A DNA stretch of 64,000 nucleotides from assembly GCA_018064755.1 (NCBI GenBank), contig JAGHUP010000006.1:55044-119043 (forward strand), read 5' to 3'. The DNA comes from Candidatus Crickella equi. Its GTDB lineage: Bacteria > Bacillota > Clostridia > Peptostreptococcales > Anaerovoracaceae. The position numbers were made by a program, and so were the translations under genes. Of the stretch, positions 48,260-57,916 are shown in pieces. Position 1 is the stretch's first letter. Each line of letters starts with the position of its first letter. The notes beneath the pieces are model-generated. The model saw only the letters and a program-made list of their open reading frames with translations. It had not been told where the DNA came from and made no database searches.

Positions 48260-48289
48260 ATTATACCAAATATTGGTTATAATTATCAA
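48260..48289 (-). promoter_or_regulatory. Promoter of the S13-S11-S4-rpoA-L17 operon with structured leader
   Basis: Minus-strand TTGATA (48289-48284), 18-bp spacer, TATAAT (48265-48260). The leader to rpsM (about 100 nt) contains GCTTGCG/CGCAGGC pairing around a GGCGCCGGGG loop and a GTCTATATCTCCCCCGG segment before two purine-rich ribosome-binding-like stretches. S4, encoded in this operon, is a known regulator of such leaders in E. coli; whether this one is controlled likewise is inference. Confidence 0.7.
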
Positions 48290-48312
48290 TAATAATCGTG
48301 CGAATTTTTCGC

Positions 48313-48426
48313 TTAACCCTGTCTCTGCTTATGCTTTGGGTTCTCACAAATAACCATTACGCGGCCATTTCTCTTGATAACCTTGCACTTATCGCAGATA
48401 GGCTTTACAGATGCTCTTACCTTCAT
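48313..48426 (-). CDS. rpmJ: 50S ribosomal protein L36
   Basis: A 37-residue protein read from ATG at 48426: [20 protein letters not shown] followed by [17 protein letters not shown] and TAA. It has the zinc ligands C-x2-C...C...H of the standard L36. It lies one base after infA, as in most Firmicutes. Confidence 0.97.
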   Translation of the reverse strand: MKVRASVKPICDKCKVIKRNGRVMVICENPKHKQRQG

Positions 48427-48427
48427 T

Positions 48428-48646
48428 TTATTTTTCCCTCCATGTAATTCTTCCACGCTGCAGATCATACGGTGATAACTCAACCTTTACCTTGTCGCCA
48501 GGAAGAATACGAATGTAATTCATTCTGATTTTGCCAGAAATATGAGCAGTTACTTCGAAACCATTTTCCAGCTTCACTTTGAACATTGCGTTAGGCATTG
48601 CATCAACTACTGTGCCCATTGCTTCTATGGTGTTACTCTTTGCCAT
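48428..48646 (-). CDS. infA: Translation initiation factor IF-1
   Basis: A 72-residue OB-fold protein: [40 protein letters not shown] and [20 protein letters not shown], all typical. It binds the ribosomal A site during initiation. It lies between map and rpmJ. Confidence 0.98.
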   Translation of the reverse strand: MAKSNTIEAMGTVVDAMPNAMFKVKLENGFEVTAHISGKIRMNYIRILPGDKVKVELSPYDLQRGRITWREK

Positions 48647-48660
48647 TAATTATCCCTCTC

Positions 48661-49407
48661 TTAGAGCGTTAATATCTCTGGTTCACCGTCTGTTACCAAA
48701 ACGGTATTCTCATAGTGCGCCGACATCGATCCGTCGACTGTGACTGCTGTCCAGTCGTTGGAGAGTACTCTTACGTCGTAGGAACCGAGTGACAACATTG
48801 GCTCGATGGCCAAAGTCATTCCCTCTTTAATTCTCGGACCTGTTCCCGGGTTGCCGTAGTTCGGAATTTGTGGATCCTCGTGAAGCTTACTGCCAGTACC
48901 ATGACCGGTGTAGTCTCTGATTACTCCCATTCCGTTCTTTTCAGCATATGTTTGAACAGCGTTTCCGATGTCGTGGATTCTGTAACCAACCATTGCATAC
49001 TTAACTCCTTCGAAGAAGCTCTGCTTGGTTACGTCGATCAGCTTCTGAACTTCAGCGCTGACCTGACCTACAGGGTATGTTCTTGCAGCATCGCTGTTGT
49101 AACCCTTGTAAGTAGCGCCGACGTCAATGCTTACAATGTCTCCTTCATGGATAATTCTATCCTTGGAAGGAATACCGTGAACTACTTCCTCATTCACAGA
49201 CACGCAGGCTCCCGCAGGGAAGCCTCCGTATCCTTTGAATGTAGGTTTCATGTTGTAATGTGCGATCCTATCTTCTACATATGCGTTAATGTCCATTGTG
49301 GACATTCCAGGCTGAATATAAGTTACAAGTTCTCTCAGGATTTCTCCTGTGACCTTGCAAGGATGTCTCATCAGCTCTATTTCGCGTTTAGATTTGATAA
49401 CGATCAT
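48661..49407 (-). CDS. map: Methionine aminopeptidase, type I
   Basis: A 248-residue MetAP removing N-terminal Met from new proteins. Metal ligands are seen in ISIDVGATYKGYNSDAARTYP-like segments (Asp pair), GHGTGSKLHEDPQIPNYG (His), AIEPMLSLG (Glu) and SAHYENTVLVT (Glu). Start MIVIKSKREIELM; it begins 3 nt after adk with only a weak ribosome binding site, so it is probably translationally coupled. Confidence 0.97.
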   Translation of the reverse strand: MIVIKSKREIELMRHPCKVTGEILRELVTYIQPGMSTMDINAYVEDRIAHYNMKPTFKGYGGFPAGACVSVNEEVVHGIPSKDRIIHEGDIVSIDVGATYKGYNSDAARTYPVGQVSAEVQKLIDVTKQSFFEGVKYAMVGYRIHDIGNAVQTYAEKNGMGVIRDYTGHGTGSKLHEDPQIPNYGNPGTGPRIKEGMTLAIEPMLSLGSYDVRVLSNDWTAVTVDGSMSAHYENTVLVTDGEPEILTL

Positions 49408-49410
49408 TTT

Positions 49411-50052
49411 TTATCCGATTGCCTCAACAATTTCCTTGAACACTACCATATGATCCTGCTCAGCATTAAAGTTCTTCAGAGCACCAGATTTCTCATAGTA
49501 CTCAATCAGTGGCTTAGTTGACTCGTTGTAAACAACGATTCTATTCTCAGCAGTTTCAACAGTATCGTCTTTTCTCTGCTCGAGCTCGCCACCGCACTTA
49601 TCGCAGATGCCCTCTACCTTAGGTGGCATGCCAACGATATGATATCCTGCGCCGCACTTCTTGCAGATTCTTCTGCCTGTAAGTCTCTCAATCAGAGTAT
49701 CGTGACCAACTTGGAAATTAATAACTGCATCCAGCTTGTGTCCCTGCTCTGCGAGGAACTTGTCAAGTTCTTCTGCCTGGAAGATAGTTCTTGGGAATCC
49801 ATCAAGAAGATATCCATTCTTGCAGTCATCCTGCTGAAGTCTATCCTTAACAAGGTCTACTACCAGTGAATCTGGAACGAGTTCGCCCTTGTTCATGTAT
49901 TCCTGAGCTTTCTTACCCAGTTCAGTTCCCTGCTTAATGTTTGCACGGAAGATGTCTCCTGTGGAGATCTGTGGAACGCCGTACTTTTCAACAAGCTTTA
50001 CAGCCTGAGTACCCTTTCCTGCTCCCGGAGGTCCTAACAATACTGCTCTCAT
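49411..50052 (-). CDS. adk: Adenylate kinase (zinc-lid type)
   Basis: A 213-residue kinase interconverting ATP+AMP and 2 ADP. P-loop GPPGAGKGTQ, GYLLDGFPRTIFQAEELD and the long LID with a Cys4 zinc site: CKKCGAGYHIVGM ... CDKCGGELEQRKDD. The four-Cys LID is typical of Gram-positive enzymes. Position between secY and map is standard. Confidence 0.98.
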   Translation of the reverse strand: MRAVLLGPPGAGKGTQAVKLVEKYGVPQISTGDIFRANIKQGTELGKKAQEYMNKGELVPDSLVVDLVKDRLQQDDCKNGYLLDGFPRTIFQAEELDKFLAEQGHKLDAVINFQVGHDTLIERLTGRRICKKCGAGYHIVGMPPKVEGICDKCGGELEQRKDDTVETAENRIVVYNESTKPLIEYYEKSGALKNFNAEQDHMVVFKEIVEAIG

Positions 50053-50074
50053 ATTAGTGCTCCTTTATCTTGTA

Positions 50075-51355
50075 TTACTTGAGGAATCCCTCATAGTTTC
50101 TCATCAGCATCTGGTGCTCCAGCTGCTGAACGATGTCCAGTGCAACTCCTACCATGATCAGCAGTGATGTACCACCGAATGAGAAGTTGAATGGAGTCCA
50201 TACACTTACAATTGTAGGAATTGTTGCTACTGCTGCCAGGAAGAGTCCTCCTGCCAAGCAAAGTCTGTTCATAACTCTAGTCAGATATTCAACTGTTGCT
50301 TCACCTGGTCTAATTCCAGGTACAAATCCGCCGTTCTGTCTCATCTGATCAGCAACTTCGTCCGGTTTGAACATAATCTGTGTATAGAAGAATGTGAAGA
50401 ACAGAGTCAAAGCAATGTTCAATCCTGCATAGATCCATACTCCAGGGTTGCCTGATGGTGACAGATACTTTGTCACGAAATCAGCAAAACTGCTGCCATT
50501 GCAGAAGTATGTGATTGTGAGTGGGAATTGCAGCAATGAAATGGAGAAGATGATTGGAATAACGCCGGCAGCATTAACCTTCATAGGAATGTGGCTTGAC
50601 TGACCGCCATACATCTTTCTTCCAACTACACGCTTAGCATACTGTACAGGAATCTTTCTAACTCCCTGCTGAACCTCAATGATTGCCATTGTAACCAGTA
50701 CAGCTACGATGATAAGCGCAATAATTGCTACTACGGAAACTGATCCGTCCTTAACCTGAGCAGCTACTCCTCTTACAGCTGATGGAATTCTTGCGATGAT
50801 TCCGCCGAAGATGAGCATTGAAATACCGTTTCCAACACCGTACTCGTTAATCTGCTCACCGAGCCACATCAGGAACGATGTGCCCGCTGTCAGAATTACG
50901 ATGAGGCAAACCATATTGAATGCACTCTGGTCGATAACAGCCTTTCTGAAGAGACCGAATGTCAGACCAATAGCCTGGATGAGACCCAGGACTACGGTCA
51001 TATATCTTGTGATTGTGGCCATCTTCTTGCGGCCTTCATTTCCTTCCTTAGAGAGTCTCTCAAAATAAGGAAATGCGATAGTCAGTAACTGGATAATGAT
51101 AGATGCAGTGATGTAAGGTGTTACACCAAGTGCAAATACTGTGAAGTTACTGAATGATCCACCTGAGAACAGGTCGAACAGATCAAGCAAACCAGTTTCT
51201 CCTGAGAACATCTGAGCCAGATACTCTCTGTTGATGCCTGGAACCGGAATGTTAGAACCGATTCTGAACACAACCAGCATGAGGAGTGTGAAGATAATCT
51301 TGCTTCTCAGCTCCTTAATATGCCATGCCTTGGAGAAAGTTCTTGCGAGTTCCAT
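50075..51355 (-). CDS. secY: Protein translocase channel SecY
   Basis: A 426-residue SecY with ten membrane segments: FRIGSNIPVPGINREYLAQM, FALGVTPYITASIIIQLLTI plug/TM2 region, NGISMLIFGGIIARIPSAV, GGQSSHIPMKVNAAGVIPII and the C-terminal RPGEATVEYLTRVMNRLCLA. Its ATG overlaps the rplO stop by one base (TAATG). Confidence 0.98.
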   Translation of the reverse strand: MELARTFSKAWHIKELRSKIIFTLLMLVVFRIGSNIPVPGINREYLAQMFSGETGLLDLFDLFSGGSFSNFTVFALGVTPYITASIIIQLLTIAFPYFERLSKEGNEGRKKMATITRYMTVVLGLIQAIGLTFGLFRKAVIDQSAFNMVCLIVILTAGTSFLMWLGEQINEYGVGNGISMLIFGGIIARIPSAVRGVAAQVKDGSVSVVAIIALIIVAVLVTMAIIEVQQGVRKIPVQYAKRVVGRKMYGGQSSHIPMKVNAAGVIPIIFSISLLQFPLTITYFCNGSSFADFVTKYLSPSGNPGVWIYAGLNIALTLFFTFFYTQIMFKPDEVADQMRQNGGFVPGIRPGEATVEYLTRVMNRLCLAGGLFLAAVATIPTIVSVWTPFNFSFGGTSLLIMVGVALDIVQQLEHQMLMRNYEGFLK

Positions 51356-51795
51356 TAGATAACCTCTACCTTTCCGCCTGCCTTTTCAATCTTTTCAGCA
51401 GCGCTCTTGCTGAACTTCTCAGCCTTTACTGTGAGCTTCTTTTCGAGCTCTCCGTTACCAAGAACCTTAACTCCGTCCTTAACCTGCTTAACAAGTCCGC
51501 TCTGGAGCAGCAGCTCGAAATCTACTACTGTATCATTTTCGAATCTGTTGAGGTCCTGAATGTTAACCTCAGCATATTCCTTAGCCCAATGGTTAGTGAA
51601 GCCTCTCTTAGGGAGTCTTCTGTAGAGTGGCATCTGACCACCCTCGAAGCCGAGTCTAACTCCGCCACCACTTCTTGAGTTCTGGCCGTTCATTCCTCTA
51701 CCAGCAGTTGTTCCCCAACCGGAACCCTGGCCACGACCAATTCTCTTAGGTGCCTTAGTTGAGCCCTCTGGCTTATGTAATTCATGAATTCTCAT
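51355..51795 (-). CDS. rplO: 50S ribosomal protein L15
   Basis: A 146-residue L15, starting [20 protein letters not shown]. An ATG six bases further upstream exists but sits only 2 bases from AGGAGGG, so the ATG at 51795 with proper spacing and the usual family length was chosen. Core motifs: [20 protein letters not shown] and [15 protein letters not shown]. Confidence 0.96.
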   Translation of the reverse strand: MRIHELHKPEGSTKAPKRIGRGQGSGWGTTAGRGMNGQNSRSGGGVRLGFEGGQMPLYRRLPKRGFTNHWAKEYAEVNIQDLNRFENDTVVDFELLLQSGLVKQVKDGVKVLGNGELEKKLTVKAEKFSKSAAEKIEKAGGKVEVI

Positions 51796-51809
51796 GGTCA
51801 TAGCCCTCC

Positions 51810-51989
51810 TTACAGCTCTTCTACTTTGAGAAGATGTGAAACCTTAGCGATTGCGCCTCTTACTGCAGATGAATCTTCAAGTTCAACTGAGTGGTGAAGC
51901 TTTCTAAGTCCAAGTGCTTCTACAGTCTTTCTCTGCTTAGGCTGACAAGCGATTGGGCTCTTAACTAATGTAATCTTAAGTTTTGCCAT
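51810..51989 (-). CDS. rpmD: 50S ribosomal protein L30
   Basis: A 59-residue protein: [39 protein letters not shown] and a C-terminal [14 protein letters not shown]. Short bacterial L30 form. Stop TAA at 51812-51810, right before rplO. Confidence 0.97.
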   Translation of the reverse strand: MAKLKITLVKSPIACQPKQRKTVEALGLRKLHHSVELEDSSAVRGAIAKVSHLLKVEEL

Positions 51990-52001
51990 TTCTCTTGCCT
52001 C

Positions 52002-52505
52002 CTATCCAATAATTTCTTCTGGAGTCTTACCACGACGCTTAGCAACTTCTTCAATAGTTGTCAGGTTCTTAAGACCTTCCATAGTTGCTCTTGCCATGTT
52101 ACCAGTGTTAGATGTACCGAGTGACTTAGCTCTTACGTCCTTGATACCAGCTGCTTCGAGTACTGTACGAACTGAAGATCCAGCGATAACTCCAGTACCC
52201 TTTACTGCAGGCATGATGAGAACCTTGCCAGCTCCGAAAATTCCTCTTACTTCATGAGGAACTGTAGTTCCAACTGTAGGAACGTAGATTAACTTCTTCT
52301 TAGCATCTTCTGTAGCTTTTCTTACAGCTTCAGGAATTTCTACGGCCTTACCAAGACCCATTCCTACGTGACCTTCGCCATCTCCAACAACTACAGTAAC
52401 GGAGAACTTCATGTTTCTTCCGCCCTTAACTGTCTTAGATACACGTCTGATGTCAACGATAGTTTCTGTAAGTTCGAGCTTGGATGCATCAAATGTATTA
52501 CGCAT
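52002..52505 (-). CDS. rpsE: 30S ribosomal protein S5
   Basis: A 167-residue S5: [40 protein letters not shown], and the second domain [20 protein letters not shown]. Standard position after rplR. Confidence 0.98.
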   Translation of the reverse strand: MRNTFDASKLELTETIVDIRRVSKTVKGGRNMKFSVTVVVGDGEGHVGMGLGKAVEIPEAVRKATEDAKKKLIYVPTVGTTVPHEVRGIFGAGKVLIMPAVKGTGVIAGSSVRTVLEAAGIKDVRAKSLGTSNTGNMARATMEGLKNLTTIEEVAKRRGKTPEEIIG

Positions 52506-52519
52506 TCTGTTGTCCTCCC

Positions 52520-52885
52520 TTAGAATTCCAGGCCAGCTTCACGTGCTGCGTCAGCGAGTTCCTTAACTCTTCCGTGGAAGAGGTATCCGCCTCTGTCAAA
52601 GCACACTTCCTTGATGCCCTTAGCGATAGCTTTCTCTCCAATTGCCTTACCTACCTTAGCAGCAGCTTCCTTGTTACCACCGTTTGCGATACCTGCCTTG
52701 AGGTCCTTATCCAGTGATGAAGCAGCGCAAAGTGTTACGCGGTTAACATCATCGATGATCTGTACTGAGATGTTAGCATTGGATCTAAATACGCACATTC
52801 TAGGCTTCTCAGGAGTTCCGAAAACGTTCTTTCTAACTCTTGCATGTCTCTTGAGTCTTCTATCATTTCTGCTAGTATTTGCCAT
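52520..52885 (-). CDS. rplR: 50S ribosomal protein L18
   Basis: A 121-residue L18. The frame continues 45 codons upstream into rplF, but GGAAAGGAGGAAAGAAA precedes the ATG at 52885 and the product starts [20 protein letters not shown] with the usual RLxVFRSNxHI-type core ([20 protein letters not shown]). It binds 5S rRNA. Confidence 0.97.
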   Translation of the reverse strand: MANTSRNDRRLKRHARVRKNVFGTPEKPRMCVFRSNANISVQIIDDVNRVTLCAASSLDKDLKAGIANGGNKEAAAKVGKAIGEKAIAKGIKEVCFDRGGYLFHGRVKELADAAREAGLEF

Positions 52886-52901
52886 TTTCTTTCCTCCTTT
52901 C

Positions 52902-53441
52902 CTATGCAGCTCCGCTCTTGCCTTCCTTCTTGTGAACAACTTCTCCATCGTAGAGAACGCCCTTGCCCTTGTATGGTTCTGGTGCTCTCCAAGCTCTGAT
53001 GTTAGCAGTGTAGTTGCCAACCAGTGCCTTATCGATTCCCTTTACGATGATTGTGTTCGCATCAGGAGCTTCTGTAGTAATACCTTCTGGATCTTCCATC
53101 TCGATTGGATGTGAATATCCGAGCTTGAGAACGAGCTTGTTGCCCTGCTTAGCTACTGAGTAACCAACGCCTACGAGTACTAACTTCTTCTCGTATCCCT
53201 TAGTAACTCCTTCGATCATGTTGTTGATCAGAGTTCTAGCAAGACCGTGCTGTCCTCTAGTTTCTCTTTCATCGTTAGGTCTTGAAACTGTGATAACGCC
53301 ATCCTCTACCTTAACTTCGAGGTTCTTAGCGATTTCCTGAGTGAGTTCACCCTTAGGTCCCTTGACTGTAACGAGGCCATTCTCTGCCTTAAACTCTACG
53401 CCGGCAGGAATAGTAATAGGTTTAACACCAATTCTTGACAT
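52902..53441 (-). CDS. rplF: 50S ribosomal protein L6
   Basis: A 179-residue L6: [33 protein letters not shown] and the signature [19 protein letters not shown] followed by [14 protein letters not shown]. Standard length. Confidence 0.98.
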   Translation of the reverse strand: MSRIGVKPITIPAGVEFKAENGLVTVKGPKGELTQEIAKNLEVKVEDGVITVSRPNDERETRGQHGLARTLINNMIEGVTKGYEKKLVLVGVGYSVAKQGNKLVLKLGYSHPIEMEDPEGITTEAPDANTIIVKGIDKALVGNYTANIRAWRAPEPYKGKGVLYDGEVVHKKEGKSGAA

Positions 53442-53453
53442 TTTTTAATCCTC

Positions 53454-53852
53454 CTACCAAACGTAACAAATAACTTCTCCGCCTACTCCGAGCTTACGAG
53501 CTTCCTTGTCAGTAATAACACCGTGAGATGTTGACAGGATTGCTACTCCGAGACCGCCAAGTACCTTAGGTACTCTGTCAGCCTTAGCATAAACTCTGAG
53601 ACCTGGCTTTGAGATCTTCTTAATTCCGTAGATTGTCTTTTCACGGTTAGGACCGTACTTAAGCTCTACTTTGATTGTACCCTGTGCATTGTCAGAAACT
53701 ACTTCATAGTTAGCGATGAAACCTTCATCAAGAAGAATCTGAGCGATTGCCTTCTTCATCTTGGAAGCAGGAATCTCAACTTCTTTATGACCAACTGTGT
53801 TTGCATTTCTGATTCTAGTCAGCATATCTGCAATTGGGTCTGTCATTGCCAT
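53454..53852 (-). CDS. rpsH: 30S ribosomal protein S8
   Basis: A 132-residue S8: [20 protein letters not shown], and [20 protein letters not shown] near the C-terminus. Start ATG at 53852 with AAAGGAGAAATACTGTT; the internal Met two codons later is a less well spaced alternative. Confidence 0.98.
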   Translation of the reverse strand: MAMTDPIADMLTRIRNANTVGHKEVEIPASKMKKAIAQILLDEGFIANYEVVSDNAQGTIKVELKYGPNREKTIYGIKKISKPGLRVYAKADRVPKVLGGLGVAILSTSHGVITDKEARKLGVGGEVICYVW

Positions 53853-53884
53853 AACAGTATTTCTCCTTTCTTAACGTGGTTCCC

Positions 53885-53925
53885 GCCTGTCTTGGAACCC
53901 TATTGTTCGGACAGGACGGGCCTGC
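53885..53925 (-). promoter_or_regulatory. Hairpin between rpsN and rpsH in the spc operon
   Basis: On the minus strand CCCGTCCTGTC and GACAGGCGGG pair around a 17-base loop (GAACAATAGGGTTCCA inside) in the 85-bp rpsN-rpsH gap. It may be a binding site for an operon-encoded protein such as S8, an mRNA processing site, or a passive hairpin. Confidence 0.5.
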
Positions 53926-53937
53926 GAAAATTAACTT

Positions 53938-54123
53938 TTACCAGCTTGCCTTCTTAACGCCAGGAATTTCTCCCTTGTAAGCAAGCTCTCTGAAGCAGAT
54001 ACGGCAGATACCATACTTCTTCAGAACTGAATGTGGTCTTCCACATACTCTGCATCTAGTATAAGCCCTAGTTGAGAACTTAGGCTTTCTTGACTGCTTA
54101 ACCTTCAGTGAAGTCTTTGCCAT
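53938..54123 (-). CDS. rpsN: 30S ribosomal protein S14, zinc-binding type (type Z)
   Basis: A 61-residue S14 with [20 protein letters not shown], the C-x2-C...C-x2-C zinc ribbon typical of low-GC Gram-positives. Good AGGAGGAGATT ribosome binding site. Confidence 0.98.
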   Translation of the reverse strand: MAKTSLKVKQSRKPKFSTRAYTRCRVCGRPHSVLKKYGICRICFRELAYKGEIPGVKKASW

Positions 54124-54137
54124 AATCTCCTCCTATA

Positions 54138-54686
54138 TTAATTAGCTTTTGCAAAAGGCATTCCGAGCAGCTCGAGCAGTGCGAATGCTTCTTCGTCTGT
54201 CTTAGCTGTTGTTGTGAATACGATGTTCATGCCCTTGATAGTCTCAACTTCATCATAAACGATTTCTGGGAAAATGAGCTGCTCCTTGAGTCCCATGGAG
54301 TAGTTTCCTCTACCGTCGAATGAATCTCTGCTGAGACCCTTAAAGTCTCTTACTCTAGGGAGAGAGAGGTTGAATAACTTGTCAGCAAATGTGTACATGT
54401 TAGCACCTCTGAGTGTTACCTTAGCGCCTACTGGCTGTCCTTCTCTAACCTTGAAGTTAGCGATGGACTTTCTTGCCTTAGTAACAACTGGTCTCTGACC
54501 TGCGATTAAAGCGATTTCCTTAGTTGCACTCTCCAGAATCTTGGCATTTTCCTTAGCTTCGCCAAGACCCATGTTGATAGTGATCTTAACCAGCTTTGGA
54601 ACTTCCATAGGATTGGAGTAGTTGAACTTATCCTGCATAGCCTTGAAGACTTCATTCTTATACTTATCTCTCAGTCTAACTTCCAT
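54138..54686 (-). CDS. rplE: 50S ribosomal protein L5
   Basis: A 182-residue L5: [60 protein letters not shown] and [20 protein letters not shown]. It binds 5S rRNA with L18. Confidence 0.98.
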   Translation of the reverse strand: MEVRLRDKYKNEVFKAMQDKFNYSNPMEVPKLVKITINMGLGEAKENAKILESATKEIALIAGQRPVVTKARKSIANFKVREGQPVGAKVTLRGANMYTFADKLFNLSLPRVRDFKGLSRDSFDGRGNYSMGLKEQLIFPEIVYDEVETIKGMNIVFTTTAKTDEEAFALLELLGMPFAKAN

Positions 54687-54702
54687 TTTCTACTCCTCCT
54701 TC

Positions 54703-55008
54703 CTAGTCTACTACCTTGCCAGACTTCTTGGAAACTCTTACCTTCTTGCCATCAACAACCTGGGATCCCAGTCTTGTTGCAGCCTTAGCGTCCTTGTCAT
54801 AGAACATAACGTTGGATGCGTCGATAGCTCCCTCAAAGTGCTTGATTTCTGCTGCGCTAGTTCTTGTTGCCTTAGCATGCTTAGTTACCATGTTAACGCC
54901 TTCAACAACTACCTTATTTTTCTTAGGGATAGTTCTCAGAACTGTGCCTGTCTTTCCCTTATCTTTTCCTGCGATTACTACTACTGTATCGTCTTTCTTA
55001 ATCTGCAT
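54703..55008 (-). CDS. rplX: 50S ribosomal protein L24
   Basis: A 101-residue L24 with the KOW motif DDTVVVIAGKDKGKTGTVLR. A GTG codon lies directly before the ATG at 55008; the ATG has the better spacing from GGAGG and was chosen. Core: NKVVVEGVNMVTKHAKA. Confidence 0.96.
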   Translation of the reverse strand: MQIKKDDTVVVIAGKDKGKTGTVLRTIPKKNKVVVEGVNMVTKHAKATRTSAAEIKHFEGAIDASNVMFYDKDAKAATRLGSQVVDGKKVRVSKKSGKVVD

Positions 55009-55019
55009 CACTACACCTC

Positions 55020-55394
55020 CTATAATACTTCTGGTGCCAATGACACGATCTTCATAAAGCCGTTATCTCTAAGTTCTCTTGCAACAGGTCCAAAGATACG
55101 AGTACCTACTGGATTCTTGTCGTCCTTGTCCTTAATGATAACTGCAGCGTTCTGGTCGAACTTTACGTATGAACCGTCAGTTCTTCTTGTGCCGCGCTTT
55201 GTTCTTACTACAACTGCCTTAACAACGTCGCCCTTCTTAACAGTTCCGCCTGGAGTAGCGTCCTTAACAGTGCAAACAATGATGTCTCCAATGTTAGCGT
55301 ACTTACGGCCTGTACCGCCAAGAACTCTGATGCACAGCAGTTCCTTAGCTCCAGAATTGTCGGCAACTCTTAATCTACTTTCAGTCTGAATCAT
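55020..55394 (-). CDS. rplN: 50S ribosomal protein L14
   Basis: A 124-residue L14: [20 protein letters not shown] start, [20 protein letters not shown] and [20 protein letters not shown]. Standard. Confidence 0.98.
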   Translation of the reverse strand: MIQTESRLRVADNSGAKELLCIRVLGGTGRKYANIGDIIVCTVKDATPGGTVKKGDVVKAVVVRTKRGTRRTDGSYVKFDQNAAVIIKDKDDKNPVGTRIFGPVARELRDNGFMKIVSLAPEVL

Positions 55395-55408
55395 TTTTCG
55401 TTGCCTCC

Positions 55409-55663
55409 TTACTTAGCCTTCTCAATAATTTCGACTACTCTCCATCTCTTGTCCTTGGACAGAGGCTTAGTCTCCATCAGTAATACCTTATCGCCGATGC
55501 CACACTCGTTCATCTCGTCATGAGCCTTATACTTCTTAGTTCTCTTAACGCCCTTTCCGTAAAGAGAATGTCTAACGATTTCTTCTGTAGCAACAACTAC
55601 TGTCTTGTCCATCTTATCGCTTGATACGATACCAATGGCAGTCTTTCTTCTATTTCTTTCCAT
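55409..55663 (-). CDS. rpsQ: 30S ribosomal protein S17
   Basis: An 84-residue OB-fold S17: [40 protein letters not shown] and [18 protein letters not shown]. Confidence 0.98.
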   Translation of the reverse strand: MERNRRKTAIGIVSSDKMDKTVVVATEEIVRHSLYGKGVKRTKKYKAHDEMNECGIGDKVLLMETKPLSKDKRWRVVEIIEKAK

Positions 55664-55683
55664 TGTTAGTTATCCTCCTTTCC

Positions 55684-55884
55684 TTAAGCGTTCTGCTCGA
55701 GCTCTTTCTCTCTGATGATAGTCTTAACTCTAGCGATATCTCTCTTGATTGTTCTCATCTGAACTGGATTCTCCAGCTGACCAGTTACATACTGGAATCT
55801 CAGGTTGAACAGCTCCTGCTTCATTCTCTCGAGCTCAGCAGTTCTTTCCTGATCTGTCATTTTTCTAATCTTATTCAGATCCAT
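55684..55884 (-). CDS. rpmC: 50S ribosomal protein L29
   Basis: A 66-residue helical protein: [31 protein letters not shown] segment ([20 protein letters not shown]) and [16 protein letters not shown]. Its ATG overlaps the rplP stop (TAATG). Confidence 0.98.
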   Translation of the reverse strand: MDLNKIRKMTDQERTAELERMKQELFNLRFQYVTGQLENPVQMRTIKRDIARVKTIIREKELEQNA

Positions 55885-56312
55885 TACTGCTCACCCCCAT
55901 TTTCCTGTCCCTTTACAACGAACTTGCACTTGATAGGGAGCTTGTGAGCTGCTAATCTCATAGCCTCTCTTGCTGCCTCTTCAGATACTCCTTCGATTTC
56001 GAACATTACTCTACCTGGTTTAACTACTGCTACCCAGTACTCTGGTGCTCCCTTACCGGAACCCATACGTACGCCGATAGGCTTCTTAGATACTGGCTTG
56101 TGTGGGAAGATCTTGATGTAAACCTTACCACCTCTCTTAATGGATCTGGTCATTGCAATTCTTGCTGCCTCGATCTGGTTAGCGTCGATCCAACCACGAC
56201 CATCAGCTGCCAGTCCATATGTACCGTATGCAACAGTATTGCCCTTAGTTGCAATACCCTTCATTCTGCCACGGTGCTGTCTTCTATGCTTAACGCGCTT
56301 TGGCATTAACAT
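55884..56312 (-). CDS. rplP: 50S ribosomal protein L16
   Basis: A 142-residue L16: [40 protein letters not shown] and the [20 protein letters not shown] signature. ATG at 56312 with AAGGAGAAACTCGCC; an in-frame ATG two codons later (MPKR) is an alternative. Confidence 0.98.
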   Translation of the reverse strand: MLMPKRVKHRRQHRGRMKGIATKGNTVAYGTYGLAADGRGWIDANQIEAARIAMTRSIKRGGKVYIKIFPHKPVSKKPIGVRMGSGKGAPEYWVAVVKPGRVMFEIEGVSEEAAREAMRLAAHKLPIKCKFVVKGQENGGEQ

Positions 56313-56339
56313 GGCGAGTTTCTCCTTTCTCTACTATTA

Positions 56340-57233
56340 TTATGCTTCTGTCTCCTGTACTGCTTCTGCAACTGGAGCCTCAACTACTGGCTCTTCTACT
56401 GCTGGTGCAGGAGCTGCCTTAGGTGCCTTGCGAACTCTTGTAGTTGCTGGCTTTACCTCTGGCTTAGCCTCACGGGCATCAAATCTTCTTCCTTCTCTTC
56501 TGTCTGATCTACCAGCGGATCTTCTGTCCTTCTTGTCGTTTCTTCTGGACTTCTTATCTCTTCTGTCATTGTCAGCCTGTGGAACGGAATCCTTGAGTCC
56601 CTTATCGAGAATCTCGCCGTGGTTGATCCATACCTTTACACCGATCTTGCCATAAGTTGTATCAGCCTCTGCGAAACCATAGTCGATGTCAGCTCTGAGA
56701 GTATGCAGAGGAACGTTACCCTCGCTATACTTCTCACTTCTTGCGATTTCAGCGCCACCAAGTCTTCCGGAGCAAACGATCTTAATTCCCTTAGCTCCAG
56801 CCTTCATAGTTCTGCTGATTGGCTGCTTCATAGCTCTTCTGAAAGAAGTTCTTCTCTCGAGTGCCTGTGCTACGCTCTCAGCTGTGAGCTGTGCGTCAAG
56901 CTCAGTTCTTCTAACTTCTTCGATGCTAACTTCTACAGTCTTTCCTGTCAGCTTAGCGACAGCTGCCTTGAACTCGTCGATACCTTCGCCGGATCTTCCG
57001 ATTACCATTCCTGGTCTTGCAACCATAACGATAACCTTGATCTTACCAGCTTCTGGTCTCTCGATTACTACGTTAGCTACGCCTGCGTTGTACAGTTTCT
57101 TCTTAACGAAGTTTCTTACCTGGTTGTCTTCTACAAGGAAGTCGGCGAAGTTTGCCTTATCAGCATACCACTTTGAGCTCCAATCCTTGTTAACGCCAAC
57201 TCTCATTCCATGTGGATTAACTTTCTGACCCAT
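56340..57233 (-). CDS. rpsC: 30S ribosomal protein S3 with long C-terminal extension
   Basis: A 297-residue S3, about 75 residues longer than usual. Residues 1-210 are standard: [22 protein letters not shown] domain [20 protein letters not shown], and [20 protein letters not shown]. The extension begins with a basic, Arg/Lys/Asp-rich run ([20 protein letters not shown]) and ends in an Ala/Pro/Val/Glu-rich acidic tail ([20 protein letters not shown]). The tail should be disordered; its role is unknown. Confidence 0.97.
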   Translation of the reverse strand: MGQKVNPHGMRVGVNKDWSSKWYADKANFADFLVEDNQVRNFVKKKLYNAGVANVVIERPEAGKIKVIVMVARPGMVIGRSGEGIDEFKAAVAKLTGKTVEVSIEEVRRTELDAQLTAESVAQALERRTSFRRAMKQPISRTMKAGAKGIKIVCSGRLGGAEIARSEKYSEGNVPLHTLRADIDYGFAEADTTYGKIGVKVWINHGEILDKGLKDSVPQADNDRRDKKSRRNDKKDRRSAGRSDRREGRRFDAREAKPEVKPATTRVRKAPKAAPAPAVEEPVVEAPVAEAVQETEA

Positions 57234-57236
57234 TAG

Positions 57237-57611
57237 TTATGCCTCCTCCTTTGTAGTTTCTTCAGCCTTTACAGCTGTCTCTCTCTCCTTGAGAACTACA
57301 TCAATGTGGCTTGTTCTCTTGAGAATCATTCCTGCTCTACCCTGAGCGCCGGCTCTCCAACGCTTCATTGTAGGTCCCTGATTGCAGTTGATTGTTGCTA
57401 CGTACAGGTTATCAGGGTTCATTTCGTGGTTGTTCTCAGCGTTAGCTGCAGCTGACTTAACAACCTTTTCAATAAGTTCTGAAGCCTTTCCAGGTGTGAA
57501 CTTCAGAATTGTAAGTGCCTCGTCCAGGTCCTTTCCTCTTACCAGATTAGCAACAGGCTTGAGCTTGGTATAAGACATTCTTACGTATTTAGCGATTGCC
57601 TTAGCTTCCAT
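57237..57611 (-). CDS. rplV: 50S ribosomal protein L22
   Basis: A 124-residue L22: AKYVRMSYTKLKPVANLVRG and the long loop with GPTMKRWRAGAQGRAGMILK that lines the exit tunnel. It has a short Glu/Lys/Thr-rich tail (KAEETTKEEA). Confidence 0.98.
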   Translation of the reverse strand: MEAKAIAKYVRMSYTKLKPVANLVRGKDLDEALTILKFTPGKASELIEKVVKSAAANAENNHEMNPDNLYVATINCNQGPTMKRWRAGAQGRAGMILKRTSHIDVVLKERETAVKAEETTKEEA

Positions 57612-57632
57612 ATTAGCTTCTCCTTTCTGTTA

Positions 57633-57902
57633 CTACATCTTTCTGTCACCGGAGTGACCCTTATAAGTTCTGGTTGGAGCAAATTCTCCGAGTCTGTGAC
57701 CTACCATATCCTCAGTGATATATACTGGAACATGCTTTCTTCCGTCATGAACGGCGATTGTATGTCCGATCATCTGAGGGAAAATAGTGGATGGTCTGGA
57801 CCATGTCTTAATTACGTTTTTCTCGTTGGCAGCATTCATTGCTTCAATTCTCTCTAAGAGCTTCTTATCAACGAATGGGCCCTTCTTAAGCGATCTTCCC
57901 AT
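57633..57902 (-). CDS. rpsS: 30S ribosomal protein S19
   Basis: An 89-residue S19: [40 protein letters not shown] and [20 protein letters not shown]. Confidence 0.98.
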   Translation of the reverse strand: MGRSLKKGPFVDKKLLERIEAMNAANEKNVIKTWSRPSTIFPQMIGHTIAVHDGRKHVPVYITEDMVGHRLGEFAPTRTYKGHSGDRKM

Positions 57903-57916
57903 TAATATGCTCCTCC

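Noticed and set aside
54622..55389. Open plus-strand frame of about 255 codons across rplE-rplX-rplN
   Set aside because: It is a shadow of strongly conserved ribosomal genes on the minus strand, with low-complexity Ser/Leu-rich translation. Similar shadows at 58055-58831 and 56619-57228 were rejected for the same reason.
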